Of a stretch of DNA of 43,126 bases, positions 18,774-26,845 are shown piece by piece. The DNA is taken from positions 1 through 43,126 of the forward strand of contig VBAK01000123.1 of the NCBI GenBank assembly GCA_005882275.1. The letters are read 5' to 3'. The notes beneath the pieces were generated by a model. It saw only the letters and a list, made by a program, of their open reading frames with translations. It was not told the DNA's origin and searched no databases. Position 1 is the stretch's first letter, and every line of letters starts with the position of its first letter. Position numbers and translations under genes: made by a program. Origin of the DNA: Candidatus Segetimicrobium genomatis (GTDB taxonomy: Bacteria; Sysuimicrobiota; Sysuimicrobiia; Sysuimicrobiales; Segetimicrobiaceae).

Positions 18774-19463
18774 GTGGATCATCTGTCTCGCGCTGAGCGG
18801 CGACGGCGGGCCCGGCTGGCGGCGGCAGGCGCCCCTGAGGGAACCGGTAAACCTGCCGCGGAGCGCCCTTCCGCGGCGGCTCCCCCCGCGGCGGCAGATC
18901 AGCGCGCGGCGCGGCACCCCGCTCGACCCGTCAGGCGGAGCCGCGCCGCGGTGTGGTGGGTCGTCGCCGCGGCGCTCGTCGTCATCGCCGGGGGGGGCTG
19001 GTGGGCGGTGTCATCGCGCACCGCCGCCCAGGGCGGGACGACCCTCGGCGAGCGGGTCGCCGACGAGGGCAGGGAACATGTCACCATCGGGACGCCGATC
19101 CAGTACCACGCTCAGCCGCCGGCATCGGGCAGCCACTTCCCCTCCCCGCTGGCGCCTGGGGTCTACCCCGACGGCCGTCCTCCCGGCTTCTGGGTGCACA
19201 ACCTGGAGCACGGGTACGTCGTGCTGGTCTACAAGCCTCCGGTGTCGCCGGCGCTGCTCGACCAGTTCGACGCGATGGAGCGCACGTTTCCGAAGAGCAA
19301 GTACGGCTACGCGAAATTGGTCGTGGTCCCGTACGCGGAGATGACGCACCCCTTTGCGGCGCTCGCCTGGGACTGGCGGCTGTGGCTCGATGCGTTCGAC
19401 CGCCAGAAGGTGCTGGCGTTTTACCGGGCCCACGTCGACCGCGGCCCGGAAGACGTGCCGTAG
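18774..19463 (+). CDS. DUF3105 single-pass membrane protein
   Basis: 229 residues. A basic, Ala/Pro-rich cytoplasmic N-terminus (1-57) leads to one TM helix (about 58-79) and then an extracytoplasmic DUF3105 domain. That domain has its characteristic 'IQYHAQPPASGSHF' (about 109-122) and 'WVHNLEHGYVVLVY' (about 140-153), where the conserved His, Asn and Glu could bind a metal. Family function is unknown; these proteins are common in actinobacteria and Chloroflexi. The start is GTG at 18774 after a GGGGTGGTGA purine-rich stretch, so start choice is moderate. It stands alone, convergent with the SDR gene 76 bases downstream, with no clear terminator between them. Confidence 0.85.
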   Translation: MDHLSRAERRRRARLAAAGAPEGTGKPAAERPSAAAPPAAADQRAARHPARPVRRSRAAVWWVVAAALVVIAGGGWWAVSSRTAAQGGTTLGERVADEGREHVTIGTPIQYHAQPPASGSHFPSPLAPGVYPDGRPPGFWVHNLEHGYVVLVYKPPVSPALLDQFDAMERTFPKSKYGYAKLVVVPYAEMTHPFAALAWDWRLWLDAFDRQKVLAFYRAHVDRGPEDVP

Positions 19464-19539
19464 GCCGGCCCGACCGGATCCGCCATACCCCGTCGAGCCG
19501 GCATCTCGGCCGAAGCGCCTCGTGCAGTCTGCGACCGGG

Positions 19540-20331
19540 CTACTGCATTGCGCGTGTCGCCCCGCCGTCGATGAGAATCGTCGTGCCGGTGATGTAGCTG
19601 GCCTGATCGGAGGCCAGGAAGACCGCCATGGCGGCATACTCCTTGGGGTCGCCGTAGCGGCCCAGAGGGATGCCCGCCGAGACCTCGCGCTCGATGACGT
19701 CGACCGGGCGGTTGCCGGCCCGCGCCGCCGCCTCGTCGATCGCGCGGGTGCGGTCCGTTCGGATCCGCCCGGGGGCGAGGTTGTTCACGAGGATCTTGTG
19801 CGGCGCGAGTTCAAACGAGAGCGTCTTCGTTAATGCCACGACCCCCGACCGGAAGACGTTGCTGAGGACGAGGTTGGGGATCGGCACCTTGACCCCGGAC
19901 GTGATCACCGTGAGGATCCGTCCTCCGCCCTGGGCTTTCATCGAGGGCACCGCGCCGCGGATCAGCCAGACGGCGCTCATCAGGTTCTGACGGAACGCCT
20001 GCTCCCAATCGGCGTCGGTGAGCGTGAGCGCGGATCCCGGGGGCGGTCCGCCCGCGTTCGCCACCAGGATGTTGATCTTGCCGAAGCGGGTCATCGCGGC
20101 GCTGAGCAGCGCGGCCGCCGCATCGGCGCGCGACACATCGGCCGGGACGCCCACCGCCTGGCGGCCCGTGCTGCCCGCGATCTCGCCGGCGGCCCGCTTG
20201 ATGGCGTCGGGGTTGCGGCTTCCGATCACCACGTCGGCGCCCGCCTCGGCCAGTCCCTGCGCGATTGCCCGCCCCAGCCCGGCGCTGGCGCCGGACACGA
20301 CCGCGACCCGGCCGGCGAGGTCCACCTTCAC
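19540..20331 (-). CDS. Atypical short-chain dehydrogenase/reductase lacking catalytic Tyr and Lys
   Basis: 263 residues with the GTG start at 20331, preceded by GGGGGA with 5 bases of spacing. The Rossmann motif 'SGASAGLG' (13-20) and 'NAG' (92-94) are present. Where classical SDRs have Tyr-x-x-x-Lys, this protein reads 'NLVLSNVFRSG', placing Ser157 and Arg161 at those positions. A known SDR-like subgroup, annotated as beta-ketoacyl-reductase-like, also departs from the catalytic tetrad, so this may be normal for the subgroup rather than decay. The C-terminal 'ASYITGTTILIDGGATRAMQ' is typical SDR. Function is unknown; it may be a dehydrogenase with altered chemistry or a binding protein. The gene is divergent from the secreted protein at 20612. 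Confidence 0.88.
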   Translation of the reverse strand: MKVDLAGRVAVVSGASAGLGRAIAQGLAEAGADVVIGSRNPDAIKRAAGEIAGSTGRQAVGVPADVSRADAAAALLSAAMTRFGKINILVANAGGPPPGSALTLTDADWEQAFRQNLMSAVWLIRGAVPSMKAQGGGRILTVITSGVKVPIPNLVLSNVFRSGVVALTKTLSFELAPHKILVNNLAPGRIRTDRTRAIDEAAARAGNRPVDVIEREVSAGIPLGRYGDPKEYAAMAVFLASDQASYITGTTILIDGGATRAMQ

Positions 20332-20543
20332 CGCGATCCCCCCTGTCGGCGCGCCCGGCCTACCTCTCGGGCATGCCGATTCGTTGTCCGGATGACGCCC
20401 GAAATGGGTATTAGGAGTGTTGAGACACTGCATTCGACCTCGGTCCATCCCGCATCCTCTTCGAACACACGCAGCCGTACCGGATCATACGAACGGGCCG
20501 AGCGAACACTCCAGCGAGCATGGGAAGGCAGGAGGAGCGAGCG
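20332..20543. other. Divergent intergenic region with no gene seen
   Basis: The 212-base gap between the SDR start (minus) and the leader ORF (plus) should hold promoters for both. A less GC-rich patch around 20395-20435 (GGGTATTAGGAGTGTTGAGA) is the best candidate area, but I see no convincing -35/-10 pair. No small gene with a good ribosome-binding site is visible except the leader ORF that follows. Confidence 0.4.
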
Positions 20544-20612
20544 ATGCGCAGATCCATAACATTCTCGCGAACATTCTCGCGGGCCTGTCGCGACGGCGGA
20601 CCGATCGCCTGA
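20544..20612 (+). CDS. Possible 22-residue leader peptide ORF, stop-start coupled to the next gene
   Basis: An ATG at 20544 is preceded by AGGAGGAG (20530-20537) with 6 bases of spacing, the best Shine-Dalgarno in this area. The ORF encodes 22 residues beginning MRRSITFSRTF and ends in TGA at 20610-20612. That stop overlaps the ATG of the secreted protein (TGATG), the classic layout for translational coupling. The coding stretch includes a tandem 12-base repeat (ACATTCTCGCGA twice, from about 20559). It could instead mark a frameshifted original start of the secreted protein, because the larger gene has only a weak site of its own. The peptide resembles no family I know. Confidence 0.45.
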   Translation: MRRSITFSRTFSRACRDGGPIA

Positions 20613-21862
20613 TGCGGACGGCCGCGCTCACGCTGATCACGACAATCGCCCTCGGGGTGACCGCGCCCGGGGCCGGGAGCGCCGACATTCCGCCGGCCCC
20701 GCTCCCTCCCGTCAGGCTGAAGGTGACGGGCGACCCGGCGCCGGTGGAGACGCTCCGGCTGGGGATCCTGACCGGCGCCAAGGCGGTCGCGCCCGATGTC
20801 CGCGCCGGGGAGATGGCCCTCACGGAGACGGCGCCGCCCCTCCAGCCCCTTCCCATGGCTGCCGCGATCGCCCTGCAGGCGATCGTCCAGGTGGCGGCGT
20901 CCGGCTCACAGCTGGTGACCCGGTCCGTTCCGGTCGAGATCACGAACGCGAACCTTCCCTGGTCGGACGCTCAGGATCTGCTCGTCAGCAACAGTCCCGA
21001 GACCCTCCCGTTCGGCAAGGTATTGCTCAGCAGGTCGGTCGCCGCCGGAGAGACCGTCCGCCTGCTCTATCATCACCAGAATGGATCTTCCGACCGCCAC
21101 ATGGAGATCGCGGTCAACCTGAGCAACCCTGAGGGCGCCCCGATTACGCTGTGGATCGCGGGCGCAGCCGGGGCCGAGGGGACCGATGAGTTCGGCCAGG
21201 GCCACACGGCCGCCCGCGCGTTCCTCGAGCAGTACTGGCACCGCGCGGGGTTCATGGCGCGTATCCCCGCGAATACGACCCTTCCCTTGTTCCTGCACGA
21301 CCTGGCCCCGCAGGCGGTGGCGAGCGGTCTCGTCCAGTTCGCGCTGATCACCGGCGCCCGGCTGAACGTGGATGTGTTCGCCCGGCTGGACGGCGAGATG
21401 GATCCGCCGGTGCTGAGCTTTGCGCCCAACTTCGACAAAGTCCATCCTCGGGGAACGTTCGACCACCCCCGCCTCATGCGGCCCCTGACGTACACGGTCG
21501 GCGATCCGCCGCTCGCGATGACCGTCGGCGACGACCGGGACGCGCTCCATGAGGCCCAAACGGGGGCTCCCCTCAAGGGGAACTACGGGGTCGTCTACGC
21601 GTACCCGATCGAGATCACCAACCCGCGGACGCTGCCGGCGATCCTGGGATTGGTCTTTCAGGCGGCCGGTGGGGATGCGGGAGGCACGGTGCTCGTCGAC
21701 GACCAGGTCTTCGATCTCGCCTGGGTCAAGTCCGGCGAGCGGCGCCTGGTGACCACGCTGCACCTGGCTCCCGGCGAGCACCGGACGGTGCTGATCTCCA
21801 CGATGCCCGAGAGCGGAGCGAACTACCCGGTCCGCCTCAGCCTGGGATCCGAGTACAGGTAA
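20612..21862 (+). CDS. Secreted protein of unknown family
   Basis: 416 residues with the ATG at 20612. The first 25 or so residues look like a signal peptide ('RTAALTLITTIALGVTAPGAGSA' with a plausible AGSA-D cleavage). The mature protein has no TM helix and is rich in beta-prone segments with repeated 'PVEITN', 'YPIEITNPRTLPA' and 'APGEHRTVLISTMPESGANYPVRLSLGSEYR', suggesting a beta-sandwich exported protein. Its own ribosome-binding site is poor (GGCGGA about 11 bases away). Translation may depend on the leader ORF whose stop overlaps this ATG. An in-frame extension upstream to 20417 exists but has no signal-like features. I do not recognise the family and assign no function. Confidence 0.75.
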   Translation: MRTAALTLITTIALGVTAPGAGSADIPPAPLPPVRLKVTGDPAPVETLRLGILTGAKAVAPDVRAGEMALTETAPPLQPLPMAAAIALQAIVQVAASGSQLVTRSVPVEITNANLPWSDAQDLLVSNSPETLPFGKVLLSRSVAAGETVRLLYHHQNGSSDRHMEIAVNLSNPEGAPITLWIAGAAGAEGTDEFGQGHTAARAFLEQYWHRAGFMARIPANTTLPLFLHDLAPQAVASGLVQFALITGARLNVDVFARLDGEMDPPVLSFAPNFDKVHPRGTFDHPRLMRPLTYTVGDPPLAMTVGDDRDALHEAQTGAPLKGNYGVVYAYPIEITNPRTLPAILGLVFQAAGGDAGGTVLVDDQVFDLAWVKSGERRLVTTLHLAPGEHRTVLISTMPESGANYPVRLSLGSEYR

Positions 21863-22022
21863 GCCTCCGTCAGGCCCGCGGCCGGCCGACCGCGGCATCC
21901 CGTGCCCCACCCTTCGCGCGCACCAAGACCACACAGCGCCGGTCTGCACCTCCGTGCCCCATGTGTGGTTCCCGCCGGAGGCAGGAAGAAGCCCCGCGCC
22001 CCGGAGAACTCGAAACCCCCTG
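21863..22022 (+). promoter_or_regulatory. proBA leader region with competing inverted repeats
   Basis: The 160-base gap before proB contains CCGCGG twice (about 21875-21895), a possible weak terminator for the secreted-protein gene. It also holds ACCACACA (21928-21935) with its perfect complement TGTGTGGT (21962-21969). CCTCCG (about 21949-21954) can pair with CGGAGG (about 21975-21980); this second stem crosses the first, so the two would be mutually exclusive. No recognisable T-box or other known riboswitch core is seen, and no clear promoter. Confidence 0.3.
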
Positions 22023-23222
22023 ATGCGACCGGACTCGTCACGGCCGGACTCAGAGGCACACCTCCGCGCGGATCGGGTCGGCGTGGAGAGCGCCCGCAGG
22101 ATCGTCCTCAAGGTGGGGACGAGCACCCTCACGGGGGGCAAAGCCGTCGTCGACCCCCGGCGGATCACCGCGCTCGCCGAGGACGTGGCCGCCGTGGTGC
22201 GGCAGCGCCGGGAGGTGATCGTGGTCTCCTCCGGCGCCATCGTCACGGGCGCGGGGCTCCTGGGGCAGCGCCGGCCGGTCCGGGGGCTGTCCCACAAGCA
22301 GGCGCTCGCCGCCGTGGGGCAGCCCCTGTTGATGCAGCGGTACGCCGCCGCCTTCGAGTCGCTCGGCCTGCGGGTCGGACAGGTGCTGCTCACTCAGCGA
22401 GACTTCGCCAACCGGCGGCAGTACGTCAATGCCCGGCGCACGCTCGAGGCCCTGCTCGGCATGGGGATCGTTCCCATCGTCAACGAGAACGACACCGTCT
22501 CGATCGAAGAAATCCAGATCGGCGACAATGACACCCTCTCCGCGCTGGTGGCCAACCTGGTGGGCGCCGACCTGCTGGTCATCCTCTCCGACGTCGAAGG
22601 ATTGATGACCGACGACCCGCGCCGCCATCGGGACGCGCGCCTGATCCCGGAGGTGACGCGCATCGACGCCTCGGTGCTCCGCGCCGCCCGGCAGAGCCGG
22701 ACCGCCCAAGGTGTCGGCGGGATGGCCACCAAGATCACCGCGGCGCGGATCGCCACGGAGGCGGGGGTCACCACGATCGTCACGGGAGGCGAACGCCCGC
22801 AGCCGCTGGTCCGCCTCCTGGAGGGGGAGCGGCACGGCACCGTGTTCGTTCCGGAACCCCGCCCCCGCTCCGGCCGGCGGCGGTGGCTCGCCCTCGGGAT
22901 TCCGGCCCGGGGCACGGTGGTGATCGACGACGGCGCCCGGGAGGCGCTGCGCCGCGGCGGCAGCCTGCTCGCCGCGGGCGTGGTCGACGTGCAGGGGACC
23001 TTCGAGCCGGGGGAGGCGATCCTCATCCGGGACACGGGCGGCGCAGAGGTCGCCCGGGGGGTCTCCAGTTATCCCAGCGCTCAGGTGGTCCGCATCATGG
23101 GGATCCGCTCGACGGAGATCGCCCGCGTGCTGGGGGTCCGGGCCCCCAAGGAGGTCGTCCATCGCGACAACCTCATCCTGGCGGGAAACGAGGGGGATCG
23201 GGCGGTGAAGAGGACCCGGTGA
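22023..23222 (+). CDS. proB: Glutamate 5-kinase
   Basis: 399 residues. It phosphorylates glutamate to gamma-glutamyl phosphate, the first step of proline synthesis, and is usually feedback-inhibited by proline. The amino-acid-kinase domain is clear: '[15 protein letters not shown]' (about 25-39), '[14 protein letters not shown]' and '[42 protein letters not shown]'-type core. A C-terminal PUA domain follows ('[18 protein letters not shown]', '[18 protein letters not shown]'). The ATG at 22023 has GGAGAA about 14 bases upstream; an in-frame GTG at 22083 is an alternative. The stop overlaps the GTG of proA. Confidence 0.96.
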   Translation: MRPDSSRPDSEAHLRADRVGVESARRIVLKVGTSTLTGGKAVVDPRRITALAEDVAAVVRQRREVIVVSSGAIVTGAGLLGQRRPVRGLSHKQALAAVGQPLLMQRYAAAFESLGLRVGQVLLTQRDFANRRQYVNARRTLEALLGMGIVPIVNENDTVSIEEIQIGDNDTLSALVANLVGADLLVILSDVEGLMTDDPRRHRDARLIPEVTRIDASVLRAARQSRTAQGVGGMATKITAARIATEAGVTTIVTGGERPQPLVRLLEGERHGTVFVPEPRPRSGRRRWLALGIPARGTVVIDDGAREALRRGGSLLAAGVVDVQGTFEPGEAILIRDTGGAEVARGVSSYPSAQVVRIMGIRSTEIARVLGVRAPKEVVHRDNLILAGNEGDRAVKRTR

Positions 23223-24472
23223 GCACCACGCGCTCCGAAGCGGATCTGAAAGCGGCCGACGCCCGGCGCGCCGCGACCCGGCTGCACTTCGCCTCGGACG
23301 GCGAACGGCGCGGGGCGCTCCAGGCCATGGCCCAAGCGGTCCGCGCCGGCCGCGCGGAGATCCTCCAGGCCAACGCCCGCGATCTCGGCGCCCTGGCGGA
23401 CCGCCCGCGGGCGTTTCGCGACCGCCTGGCGCTCACCGACGCGCGGGTCGATCGTCTGGCGGACGCGCTGCAGACGATCGGCGATCTGCCCGACCCGGTG
23501 GGCCAGGTCGTGGAATCGCGGACCCTCCCGAACGGGATGCGGATCGCCAGAGTCCGCGTCCCCCTCGGGGTGGTCGCCATGATCTATGAGTCGCGGCCAA
23601 ACGTCACGGTCGACGCCGCGGGGCTGTGCCTGCGGGCCGGCAACGCGGTGATCCTCCGGGGCGGCGCGGAGTCGGTGCACTCCGATCGGGCGCTGGTCAC
23701 GGCCATCCACGCCGGGCTGCGCGCCGCCGGGCTCCCCGCGGCCGCGGTCTCCCTGCTGGAGCAGCGGGACTACCAGGCGATTCAGGACCTCGTCGGGCGG
23801 CGCGGGCTCGTCGACCTGGTGATTCCCCGCGGCGGGGAGGCGCTGATTGACTTTGTGACCGAGCACGCGCGCGTCCCCGTGCTCAAGCACGAGAAGGGAG
23901 TCACCCACATCTTTGTCGACCGGGACGCGGACGTCGAGATGGCGGTGCGGATCATCGTCAATGCGAAGACGAACCGGCCGAGCACCTGCAACGCGCTGGA
24001 GAAGGCGCTCGTCGACGCGGAGATCGCCCCGTGGCTGCTGCCCCCCCTCGTCCGGGAACTGCGGGCGGCGGGCGTCGAGGTGCGCGGCGATCCGGAGACG
24101 CGCCGCTTCGTCCCCGATGTCATCCCGGCCACCGAGGCGGACTGGGAGGCGGAGTATCTGGACCTGATTCTCGCGGTCCGGGTCGTTCCGGGGATCGATG
24201 GGGCGCTGCAGCACATCCGGGCGCACAGCACCGGGCTGGCCGACGGCATCGTCACGCAGGACGCCGACCGGGCCGAGCGGTTTGTCCGGGAGGTGGACAG
24301 CGCCGCGGTCCTCGTGAACGCCTCCACCCGCCTCGTGGACGGCGGCGAGTTCGGGCGGGGCGCGGAGATCGGCATCAGCACGAGCCGGCTGCACGCGCGC
24401 GGCCCGATGGGCCTCGAGGAACTGACCACCACGAAGTGGATCGTCCGCGGGACCGGCCAGGTCCGGACCTGA
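23219..24472 (+). CDS. proA: Gamma-glutamyl phosphate reductase
   Basis: 417 residues, the usual length for ProA. It reduces gamma-glutamyl phosphate to glutamate semialdehyde with NADPH. Family motifs visible are 'PLGVVAMIYESRPNVTVDAAGLCLRAGNAVILRGG' in the Rossmann part and the catalytic Cys257 in 'TNRPSTCNALE'. The C-terminal 'ASTRLVDGGEFGRGAEIGISTSRLHARGPMGLEELTT' is diagnostic. The GTG start lies in a GTGA overlap with proB, so the two enzymes, which act on a labile shared intermediate, are translated together. The proC gene is not in the window. Confidence 0.97.
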   Translation: MSTTRSEADLKAADARRAATRLHFASDGERRGALQAMAQAVRAGRAEILQANARDLGALADRPRAFRDRLALTDARVDRLADALQTIGDLPDPVGQVVESRTLPNGMRIARVRVPLGVVAMIYESRPNVTVDAAGLCLRAGNAVILRGGAESVHSDRALVTAIHAGLRAAGLPAAAVSLLEQRDYQAIQDLVGRRGLVDLVIPRGGEALIDFVTEHARVPVLKHEKGVTHIFVDRDADVEMAVRIIVNAKTNRPSTCNALEKALVDAEIAPWLLPPLVRELRAAGVEVRGDPETRRFVPDVIPATEADWEAEYLDLILAVRVVPGIDGALQHIRAHSTGLADGIVTQDADRAERFVREVDSAAVLVNASTRLVDGGEFGRGAEIGISTSRLHARGPMGLEELTTTKWIVRGTGQVRT

Positions 24473-24498
24473 GCTCCGGTGACCCCCGGGACCACCGC

Positions 24499-25146
24499 AT
24501 GAATGCCGCGCCCGGAGCGGCGGCGGACGCCAAAGAGACCGCGCGGATCGAAGCGTTCAGCGACGGCGTGTTCGCGATCGCCATCACGCTGCTGGTCCTG
24601 GATCTCAAGGTCCCGCGCGGCATGGCGGAGGGACGCGATCTCCTGGCCGCGCTCGTGGGACAATGGCCCGCGTATCTGGCCTTCGTGACGAGCTTCGCGA
24701 CCATCGGCATCATGTGGATCAATCACCACCGCATGTTCACGCTGATCGGGCGAACCGACGACGGCCTGCTCGTCCTCAACGGACTGCTCCTGTTGGGGGT
24801 GACGTTCGTTCCCTTCCCCACCGGCGTCATGGCGGAATATATTCCACGCGCGGCGGGCCGCGTGGCGGCGGCCGTCTACAGCGGCACGTACGTGGTCATC
24901 GCCGTCTTCTTCAATCTGTTGTGGTGGTACGCGGCGCACTACAAGCGCCTGCTGATGAGCGCCGCCGACCGCGCCGTGGTTCAGGCCATCACGCGAGGGT
25001 ATTCGATTGGGCCGCTGTGCTATGCCCTCGCCTTGGGGCTGGCCTTCGTGAGCGTTGCCGCGAGCCTGGTCCTGAACCTCGCGCTGGCCATTTTCTGGGC
25101 CCTTCCCAGTCAGAACCCCCTGGTCAAGAAGGGAGAAGCGCCGTGA
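24499..25146 (+). CDS. TMEM175-family (DUF1211) potassium channel-like membrane protein
   Basis: 215 residues with about six TM segments. The first carries the family signature 'RIEAFSDGVFAIAITLLVLDLKVP' (FSDG at 20-23), which in bacterial TMEM175 channels forms part of the ion path. The rest follows the family: 'FATIGIMWINHHRMF' in TM2-3 and the later hydrophobic helices. Bacterial members are about 200 residues with one six-helix repeat and assemble as tetramers, in agreement with this length. The ATG at 24499 begins 26 bases after proA and may be in the same transcript. No good ribosome-binding site is visible, so the start is moderately certain. Confidence 0.9.
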   Translation: MNAAPGAAADAKETARIEAFSDGVFAIAITLLVLDLKVPRGMAEGRDLLAALVGQWPAYLAFVTSFATIGIMWINHHRMFTLIGRTDDGLLVLNGLLLLGVTFVPFPTGVMAEYIPRAAGRVAAAVYSGTYVVIAVFFNLLWWYAAHYKRLLMSAADRAVVQAITRGYSIGPLCYALALGLAFVSVAASLVLNLALAIFWALPSQNPLVKKGEAP

Positions 25147-25252
25147 CGGAGCAGCCACCGGACGGCCGACGGCCAATCCGGTCGTCCTGCGGCTCGGCAT
25201 CGGCGGCAACGCGGGGGCGACGACGGTCACGGCGGCGATGCGGTAACCTTCT

Positions 25253-26845
25253 CTACGGCCTCCGCGTCCCTGCCGCGCTGCCGGCCGGCATTGGGACGAA
25301 CGTCTCGGCCGCCGCGGGGCCGGTAAACGCCACCGGCCGGCCGTCCACGATGCCGCGCACCTGCGCGTCCCCTCGGAGCTGGAGGAACGCCGCCGCCGGC
25401 GCCCCGCGCGCCGGGCGCGGCATGGGGCCCGAGGGTCCCCCTTGCCCGGCGATCGAGGCCAGGGCGTCCCGGACCCGGATGTGGACGCTGATGTGATCCG
25501 CCCCGGCGCCCGCCTCGACGGTGACCTCTGCCGGCGCGGGGATGCGGCGTCCTGCCAGGACGGGGCCCGGGTGCCACCCTCCGTAGCGGATCGCGCTCAC
25601 CGGCATCGCAGCGAGGAATGCGCCGCCCGGCGGAGCAGAGTCCTCGGGCGGGCGCGCCCACACAAAGAGCGCGGCGGGCCGTCCCCCGGCGCCGGGCTCG
25701 GACCCGGCCACATGCAGTTCTCCGTAGAGCACCGCGCCGACGGCGTGAGCCGGGGCGTTCCGCTCTCCCGCTCCCGCGGCGCCGCGCGGCGCGGGCGGGG
25801 GCGTGGCCTCCCCGCCGGCCTCCCCCCACTCCCACGTGACGCCCCGCCAGGTTCCCCAGTTGTGGTCGTGATACCCGGCGGCGCGCTCGAACCGCAGTGA
25901 GGTTACCCGGGTCCGGATCTCCCCGCGAACGCGCCCGCGGACGGCGGGGACGACGTACCCGGAGATCACGCGGTCCCCGGCGGTCTCGCCCGGGGGGAGA
26001 TAGAAGCCGGGATCAGGGGTCAGCCACAGATCGACGCGGGCGCGCGGATCATCGACCGTCACGTGGTACCGCCCGCCGGCATTGCGCACTCGGGCCGGAC
26101 CGATCCGCTGGTCCGCCGAATCGAACCCAAGGTCTCCGGCGCGGACGGCCGCGGGGATCGCGATGTCCTCGACCGCGCGGCCGGGCGGCTTGATCCGGAG
26201 AAATACGCCGCCGCGCCCCCGGCCGCCAGCGAGGATCGTCAGGTATCCGTACGCCCCGGTGGCCGGATCGACGAAATTGAAGTAGTCCCACTCCGCCCAG
26301 GCGGGGCGCGCGGCCTCCGGCGGGCGGTGGAACCGATCGATCCGGTCGATGAGCGCCGCGGAAGAGGGGGCGAGCCAGGCGCGGTCGCGGGGCGTGTCCT
26401 CGGCGCCCGGGACGGCCGCGGTGACTCCCGCGGCCACATCCAGCGACGGGATGCCGGCCGACGCGATCGCCGGCACGACGCGATCGCGCGCCCTGACGTA
26501 GATCTGGCGGGCGGTGATCTGGGGCGCGGCCGCGGCGATCGCCGGGGCAAAGCGCGGCCCCAGGAGGATCTCGCGGGTGATGAACCCGGCCTGCTGAATG
26601 GTGAAGGAAAGGTCGGTGACGCCGTTGACCTTGAGGACGCTCGGATCGACGCCCTCGGGGAGCAGCACGACATCGCCGCCGGACACGAGATCCCGATCCC
26701 GGGCCTGCGCCAGGAGGGCGTCCCCCACGGACAGCAGCGCGATCATCACCGCCACGCCGATCCCATAGCCCGCCAGCAGGAGCAGGCTCCTCCGCGGGCG
26801 GTCGGCGAGGCTGCGCCACGCCAGCATCCAGATCGGCGAGGTCAT
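25253..26845 (-). CDS. FtsX/MacB-like N-terminal anchor fused to an AttH/CrtC-like lipocalin domain
   Basis: 530 residues. Residues 1-65 look like the start of a MacB/FtsX permease ('MLAWRSLADRPRRSLLLLAGYGIGVAVM'-type, one TM helix, then 'VGDALLAQARDRDLVSGGDVVLLP'). The three C-terminal permease helices are missing. From about 180 there are AttH/CrtC-like lipocalin features: 'WAEWDYFNFVDPATGAYGYL' (182-201), 'VISGYVVPAVRGRVRGEIR' (293-311) and the hallmark 'GYHDHNWG' (324-331), followed by a second beta-rich half. AttH-type proteins accompany ABC transporters (attEFGH) in other bacteria; here the domain appears physically joined to a permease-like anchor. The ATG overlaps the ATPase stop (ATGA). 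The ligand is unknown, possibly a lipid, isoprenoid or other hydrophobic molecule. Confidence 0.8.
   Translation of the reverse strand: MTSPIWMLAWRSLADRPRRSLLLLAGYGIGVAVMIALLSVGDALLAQARDRDLVSGGDVVLLPEGVDPSVLKVNGVTDLSFTIQQAGFITREILLGPRFAPAIAAAAPQITARQIYVRARDRVVPAIASAGIPSLDVAAGVTAAVPGAEDTPRDRAWLAPSSAALIDRIDRFHRPPEAARPAWAEWDYFNFVDPATGAYGYLTILAGGRGRGGVFLRIKPPGRAVEDIAIPAAVRAGDLGFDSADQRIGPARVRNAGGRYHVTVDDPRARVDLWLTPDPGFYLPPGETAGDRVISGYVVPAVRGRVRGEIRTRVTSLRFERAAGYHDHNWGTWRGVTWEWGEAGGEATPPPAPRGAAGAGERNAPAHAVGAVLYGELHVAGSEPGAGGRPAALFVWARPPEDSAPPGGAFLAAMPVSAIRYGGWHPGPVLAGRRIPAPAEVTVEAGAGADHISVHIRVRDALASIAGQGGPSGPMPRPARGAPAAAFLQLRGDAQVRGIVDGRPVAFTGPAAAETFVPMPAGSAAGTRRP

Noticed and set aside
25145..25246. 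Possible gene tail after the TMEM175-like gene, ending PVVLRLGIGGNAGATTVTAAMR then TAA
   Set aside because: It has no start codon with a ribosome-binding site in frame, is only about 33 codons long, and GC-rich sequence readily gives Ala/Gly/Thr-rich frames. A decayed gene end is possible but not supported.
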